The notes beneath the pieces were generated by a model that saw only the letters and a program-made list of their open reading frames with translations, did no database searches and was not told where the DNA came from. Source: Fimenecus sp964540535 (GTDB taxonomy: Bacteria; Bacillota; Clostridia; Oscillospirales; Acutalibacteraceae). From it: a stretch of 64,000 bases of DNA. A program made the position numbers and the translations under genes. The stretch is from the NCBI GenBank assembly GCA_964540535.1, contig CAZIMO010000005.1, forward strand, positions 62,001 to 126,000, given 5' to 3'. This document shows, piece by piece, positions 60,675 to 64,000 of this stretch; the stretch's first letter is position 1; every line of letters starts with the position of its first letter.

Positions 60675-61282
60675 TGAATATAAAATTAGCCGACAGACTT
60701 GTGACCTTGCGAAAAGAAAACAAGCTTTCGCAAGAAGCCCTTGCAGAAAAATTGGGGCTGAGCCGTCAGGCAATTTCAAAATGGGAACGAGCCGAAGCTT
60801 CACCTGATACAGATAACCTTATAGCCCTTGCCGCTCTTTACGGTATAAGCCTTGACGAGCTTTTGGGTAACGAAGTTACACCTAAAGATGAAAAGAATGA
60901 TAAAAAAGTAAAGGAAAAAAAGCCATTGACAGAAGCTCAAATTAAAGGCAAAAAGCATTTATCAAGAGCGCCGTTATTATTGCTTGTTGCGATTGCGGTT
61001 TATGTTGTCGGGGGAATTTTGCTCGGCAGTAAATGGTGGGCAGTAATGTGGATTGTGTTCCTGTTGGTGCTTGGATTTGCACTCGCTACGCTTGCCAAAT
61101 TTTTAGAGAATAAAAAAGCGTGGTCAATCGTGCTTATGACATTGTCGGTTACACTGTGCGCAACATCGGTTTATGTATTCCTCGGAATGCTCTTTACGCT
61201 GTGGAATATCGCATGGGTTGTATTTTTAACCATACCTGCGTATCTTTATACCGCTTTAATAAAGTTAAAAACAAAAAAATAA
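60674..61282 (+). CDS. XRE-family regulator with membrane domain
   Basis: 202 residues, GGAGG upstream within mltG. N-terminal HTH (1-60: LSQEALAEKLGLSRQAISKWERAEASPDTDNL), a Lys-rich linker, then three or four hydrophobic helices (about 98-195). Such membrane-tethered XRE proteins are frequent in Clostridia; what they sense is unknown. Coupled to mltG, so it may tie wall or membrane state to gene control. The inverted repeat at the mltG promoter could be its operator (inference). Confidence 0.8.
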   Translation: MNIKLADRLVTLRKENKLSQEALAEKLGLSRQAISKWERAEASPDTDNLIALAALYGISLDELLGNEVTPKDEKNDKKVKEKKPLTEAQIKGKKHLSRAPLLLLVAIAVYVVGGILLGSKWWAVMWIVFLLVLGFALATLAKFLENKKAWSIVLMTLSVTLCATSVYVFLGMLFTLWNIAWVVFLTIPAYLYTALIKLKTKK

Positions 61283-61288
61283 AATTTC

Positions 61289-61323
61289 AGCCTATCGAAA
61301 GTACATTCGATAGGCTTGTTTTT
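61289..61323. terminator. Bidirectional terminator
   Basis: agcctatcgaa/ttcgataggct stem with A-rich left and T-rich right flanks, between convergent genes. Confidence 0.85.
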
Positions 61324-61352
61324 TAGTCTGTTTAGTTTTATGTCTTATCTAA

Positions 61353-61904
61353 TCAATGAAGAAGATTTGCAAGGATTTGATAGTAATAATAAGTGTCATC
61401 ATATACTGAATCCATAGCAGCAAGACCGAGGACAGCTGATAAAACAGAGCTGAGTATGGAAAGACCTATATTAACTGCAAGACCGATAAGTCCCCATTTA
61501 CCGTATGCCTTTGCGCTTACAGGTTTCTTGTCCTTATTAACGAGATAAAGAATGAGCGCAACAAGAGGAACAAAGAAGCAAACAATTTTGAGAAGTGTTG
61601 ACGGATTATCATCAACAAGCTGTTGTGGGTTAGGACCGAATGACATTCCGCATTTTACGCAGATTACTGCATTGGGGTCGCACTGATTGCCGCATCTCGG
61701 ACAGAATTTGTGCTGTGGAGCGCCGTAAGGGTTATAGGGTGGGGGAGTTTGCTGATTATTGACTGTTGCATAGCTGTTTTCAACAGGAGCTTCAGCATCT
61801 AAAACTACTGTATTTTCTGCGTTTTCATTAAAATCATAGCCGCAGTGAGAGCACTTAACAACAGAATCATCAAGATTAAGTGAACAGTTTGGGCATTTTT
61901 TCAT
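61353..61904 (-). CDS. Double zinc-ribbon membrane protein
   Basis: 183 residues. Two zinc ribbons: CPNCSLNLDDSVVKCSHCG at the N-terminus and CPRCGNQCDPNAVICVKCG near 68-86, separated by a Pro/Gln-rich linker. Two C-terminal hydrophobic segments (about 107-123 and 135-167) place the ribbons in the cytosol. Such proteins are common in Bacillota and have no assigned role. Monocistronic. Confidence 0.75.
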   Translation of the reverse strand: MKKCPNCSLNLDDSVVKCSHCGYDFNENAENTVVLDAEAPVENSYATVNNQQTPPPYNPYGAPQHKFCPRCGNQCDPNAVICVKCGMSFGPNPQQLVDDNPSTLLKIVCFFVPLVALILYLVNKDKKPVSAKAYGKWGLIGLAVNIGLSILSSVLSAVLGLAAMDSVYDDTYYYYQILANLLH

Positions 61905-62010
61905 TTTTCATCGCCTCATGTAAAACTAATAATATAAGTATATATTATTAAGGCTATTTTACCTTTAAATTCCCCAAATGTCAACAGAAAAATATGTAAA
62001 ATATAAAATT

Positions 62011-62041
62011 AAAGAGCCTAACTCTTTCGGGTTAGGCTCTC
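62011..62041 (-). terminator. Terminator of PFOR gene
   Basis: AGAGCCTAA/TTAGGCTCT stem; on the minus strand followed by TTTAATTTT. Confidence 0.8.
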
Positions 62042-62062
62042 TGTTTTTTGTAAGGATTTTAA

Positions 62063-64000
62063 TTAGTCCTCACTGGGAGCATAGAGGTCTTTAAGGCGAG
62101 TAAGATGTTCATATCTTGCCTTTGCAGTTTCCTCTGCCTGTGTGAAGAGCTTTTCTGCTCTTTCGGGGAATGCTCTTGAAAGTGATGAGTAACGAGCCTC
62201 ATTCATAATGAAGTCACGGTAGCTTGTTGAAGCTTCCTTGCTGTCAATTGTGAAGGGGTTCTTGCCCTCTGCTTTAAGAGCAGGGTTGTAACGGAACATA
62301 TTCCAGTAACCGCAGTCAACAGCCTTCTTCATTTCAGCCTGGCAGTTTACCATACCGCCCTTAATTGAGTGCATTTCGCAAGGTGCGTATGCAATTACGA
62401 TTGAAGGACCGTGGTAAGCTTCTGCTTCTGTGATAGCCTTGATTGTCTGGTTCTGGTCTGCGCCCATAGCAATCTGCGCAACATAAACATAACCGTAGCT
62501 CATTGCGATTTCAGCAAGGCTCTTCTTAGCAACAGCCTTACCTGCGGCTGCGAACTGTGCAACCTGACCGATGTTAGAAGCCTTAGATGCCTGACCGCCT
62601 GTGTTTGAGTAAACCTCTGTATCAAATACCATAATGTTTATATCTTCGCCGGATGCAAGAACATGGTCAACACCGCCAAAGCCGATGTCATAAGCCCAAC
62701 CGTCGCCGCCGAAGATCCAAACTGATTTCTTTGAAAGGTATTCTTTGTTTTCAAGAATATCTTTCTTTGTTTCGCAATCGCAATCCAAGCCCTCAAGAGC
62801 AGCAACGAGTGCGTTTGTAGCAGCAGTATTCTTGTCGCCGTCTTCAAGAGTTGCAAGATATTCATTTGCAGCTTCAAGAACATTTGCAGGAGCTTTGCCT
62901 TCATTTACGATAGCTTCAACTTTAGCAATAAGGCGGTTTCTGATAGCTTTCTGACCGAGGTACATACCGTAGCCATGCTCTGCGTTGTCTTCAAAGAGTG
63001 AGTTAGCCCATGCAGGACCGTGACCGTCTTTGTTTACTGTGTAAGGTGATGTAGCAGCGGGACCGCCCCAAATTGATGAACAGCCTGTTGCATTGGAAAT
63101 ATACATTCTGTCACCGAAGAGCTGTGTGATAAGTCTTGCATAAGCAGTTTCAGCACAGCCTGCACATGAGCCTGAAAACTCAAGAAGAGGAGTCTTATAC
63201 TGGCTGCCGATTACTGTGTTGTTTGCAAGGTCTTCCTTAACAGAAACATTTTCAACCATATAGTTGAATGCTTCCTGCTTGTAGTCCTGGCTCTCACGGG
63301 GAACCATTTTAAGTGAATCTGTAGGACATACACCGATACATACGCCGCAGCCCATACAGTCAAGAGGAGAAACAGCGATTGTGTACTTGTAAACATCCTT
63401 GCCCTTACCCTTCTTGTCAGCAAGCTGTGCAGATGCAGGAGCATTTGCAGCTTCTTCTGCGTTAAGAGCATAGGGGCGGATTGTAGCGTGAGGACATACA
63501 TATGAGCACTTGTTACACTGCGCACAGGTTGATGCGTTCCATTCGGGAACCATAACTGCAACGCCACGCTTCTCATAAGCTGAAGCGCCCTGTTCAAATG
63601 TACCGTCTGCATGATCCATAAATACTGAAACGGGAAGCGAATCGCCGTTCATCTTGCCAACGGGAAGCATAATGTTGTCAACCATCTTAACAAGCTTGTC
63701 AGCACCTTTAGATGAAACAGCTTCTGTGTTGTCAACAGCGTTTGCCCAATCAGCAGGAACATCAATCTTCACATAAGCAGTAGCGCCTGCGTCGATTGCC
63801 TTTTCGTTCATTTCAACGATTTCTTTACCCTTCTTCATGAACTTCTGCGCTTTTTCTTTCATATAGCCGATAGCGTCTTCTGCGGGAAGAACCTTAGCAA
63901 GTGAGAAGAATGCAGACTGAAGAACGGTATTTGTACGCTTGCCAAGACCGATTTGAGCGGCAAGATCAATAGCGTTAACTGTGTAAAGCTGAATGTTGTT
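62063..64000 (-). CDS. nifJ: Pyruvate:ferredoxin oxidoreductase, C-terminal part
   Basis: The frame stays open to base 64000 (reading LAKVLPAEDAIGYM before the first in-window ATG at 63862), so the gene continues outside; about 645 of roughly 1180 residues are seen. Visible parts: end of the gamma-like domain, two [4Fe-4S] motifs (CAQCNKCSYVCPHATIRPY, CMGCGVCIGVCPTDSLKM), the Cys-rich LEFSGSCAGCAETAY, and the TPP domain with GDGWAYDIGFGGVDHVLA and DTEVYSNTGGQASKAS. It makes acetyl-CoA, CO2 and reduced ferredoxin, the electron donor for the hydrogenase encoded nearby. Confidence 0.96.
   Translation of the reverse strand, partial: NNIQLYTVNAIDLAAQIGLGKRTNTVLQSAFFSLAKVLPAEDAIGYMKEKAQKFMKKGKEIVEMNEKAIDAGATAYVKIDVPADWANAVDNTEAVSSKGADKLVKMVDNIMLPVGKMNGDSLPVSVFMDHADGTFEQGASAYEKRGVAVMVPEWNASTCAQCNKCSYVCPHATIRPYALNAEEAANAPASAQLADKKGKGKDVYKYTIAVSPLDCMGCGVCIGVCPTDSLKMVPRESQDYKQEAFNYMVENVSVKEDLANNTVIGSQYKTPLLEFSGSCAGCAETAYARLITQLFGDRMYISNATGCSSIWGGPAATSPYTVNKDGHGPAWANSLFEDNAEHGYGMYLGQKAIRNRLIAKVEAIVNEGKAPANVLEAANEYLATLEDGDKNTAATNALVAALEGLDCDCETKKDILENKEYLSKKSVWIFGGDGWAYDIGFGGVDHVLASGEDINIMVFDTEVYSNTGGQASKASNIGQVAQFAAAGKAVAKKSLAEIAMSYGYVYVAQIAMGADQNQTIKAITEAEAYHGPSIVIAYAPCEMHSIKGGMVNCQAEMKKAVDCGYWNMFRYNPALKAEGKNPFTIDSKEASTSYRDFIMNEARYSSLSRAFPERAEKLFTQAEETAKARYEHLTRLKDLYAPSED

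Overview
The window reads as a chromosomal segment of an anaerobic, endospore-forming, fermentative Bacillota of the class Clostridia, most like the Oscillospirales/Ruminococcaceae gut lineages (inference from gene content; no species is claimed). Supporting genes are a GerA-type germinant receptor operon, an electron-bifurcating [FeFe]-hydrogenase operon, pyruvate:ferredoxin oxidoreductase, a GTP-type PEP carboxykinase, a T-box leader, consensus TTGACA/TATAAT promoters and AGGAGG ribosome sites. Most of the window is moderately AT-rich; bases 1-5150 are visibly more AT-rich.

Layout. (1) 1-5150: an accessory array of small secreted, membrane or lipoprotein genes, including an NTF2-fold-like immunity lipoprotein and Rhs/YD-repeat remnants. 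Most units end in a copy of a short REP-like repeat (core caggggacggttctgtg). This looks like a displaced polymorphic-toxin/immunity cassette array downstream of an unseen Rhs gene. (2) 5.2-13.1 kb: YczE-like membrane protein, AraC regulator, two ABC exporter half-transporters preceded by a strongly expressed 35-residue peptide gene, tRNA-Pro(CGG), and a GPH sugar symporter broken by one extra base. (3) 13.2-16.6 kb: a tryptophan T-box (specifier UGG) and a TrpXYZ-type ABC importer whose binding protein has its two halves in swapped order. (4) 16.6-24.4 kb: polA, a phosphatase-RimI fusion, tsaD, pckG and a metallophosphoesterase. (5) 24.4-36.7 kb: nanA plus N-acylglucosamine 2-epimerase, a PrsA-like foldase, a MITE-like element, the ger operon, DUF421/DUF4363 membrane proteins, a BNR-repeat sialidase-like protein and a ROK kinase. 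(6) 37-50.2 kb: phosphohexomutase, NifU-like protein, GH38 alpha-mannosidase, GDPD, a type I toxin-antitoxin-like locus, metA, hemW, lepA, yitT, mrnC and obg. (7) 50.2-54.3 kb: an SOS-box-controlled small membrane protein and a vitamin B6 salvage cluster (PdxR-like regulator, kinase, ECF S component, radical SAM). (8) 54.5-64 kb: bifurcating hydrogenase operon, mltG, an XRE regulator, a zinc-ribbon membrane protein and the C-terminal half of PFOR, which runs off the right edge.

How the genes fit together. PFOR makes reduced ferredoxin, which HydABC-type subunits would combine with NADH to make H2. NanA, the epimerase and a ROK kinase could form a non-phosphorylated sialic-acid route (Neu5Ac to ManNAc to GlcNAc to GlcNAc-6-P), with the sialidase-like protein and GH38 mannosidase adding host-glycan use. 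The most novel-looking items are the peptide/ABC exporter locus, the circularly permuted TrpX, the repeat-punctuated cassette array, the SOS-regulated small membrane protein, the LMW-phosphatase/RimI fusion and the small-toxin locus.
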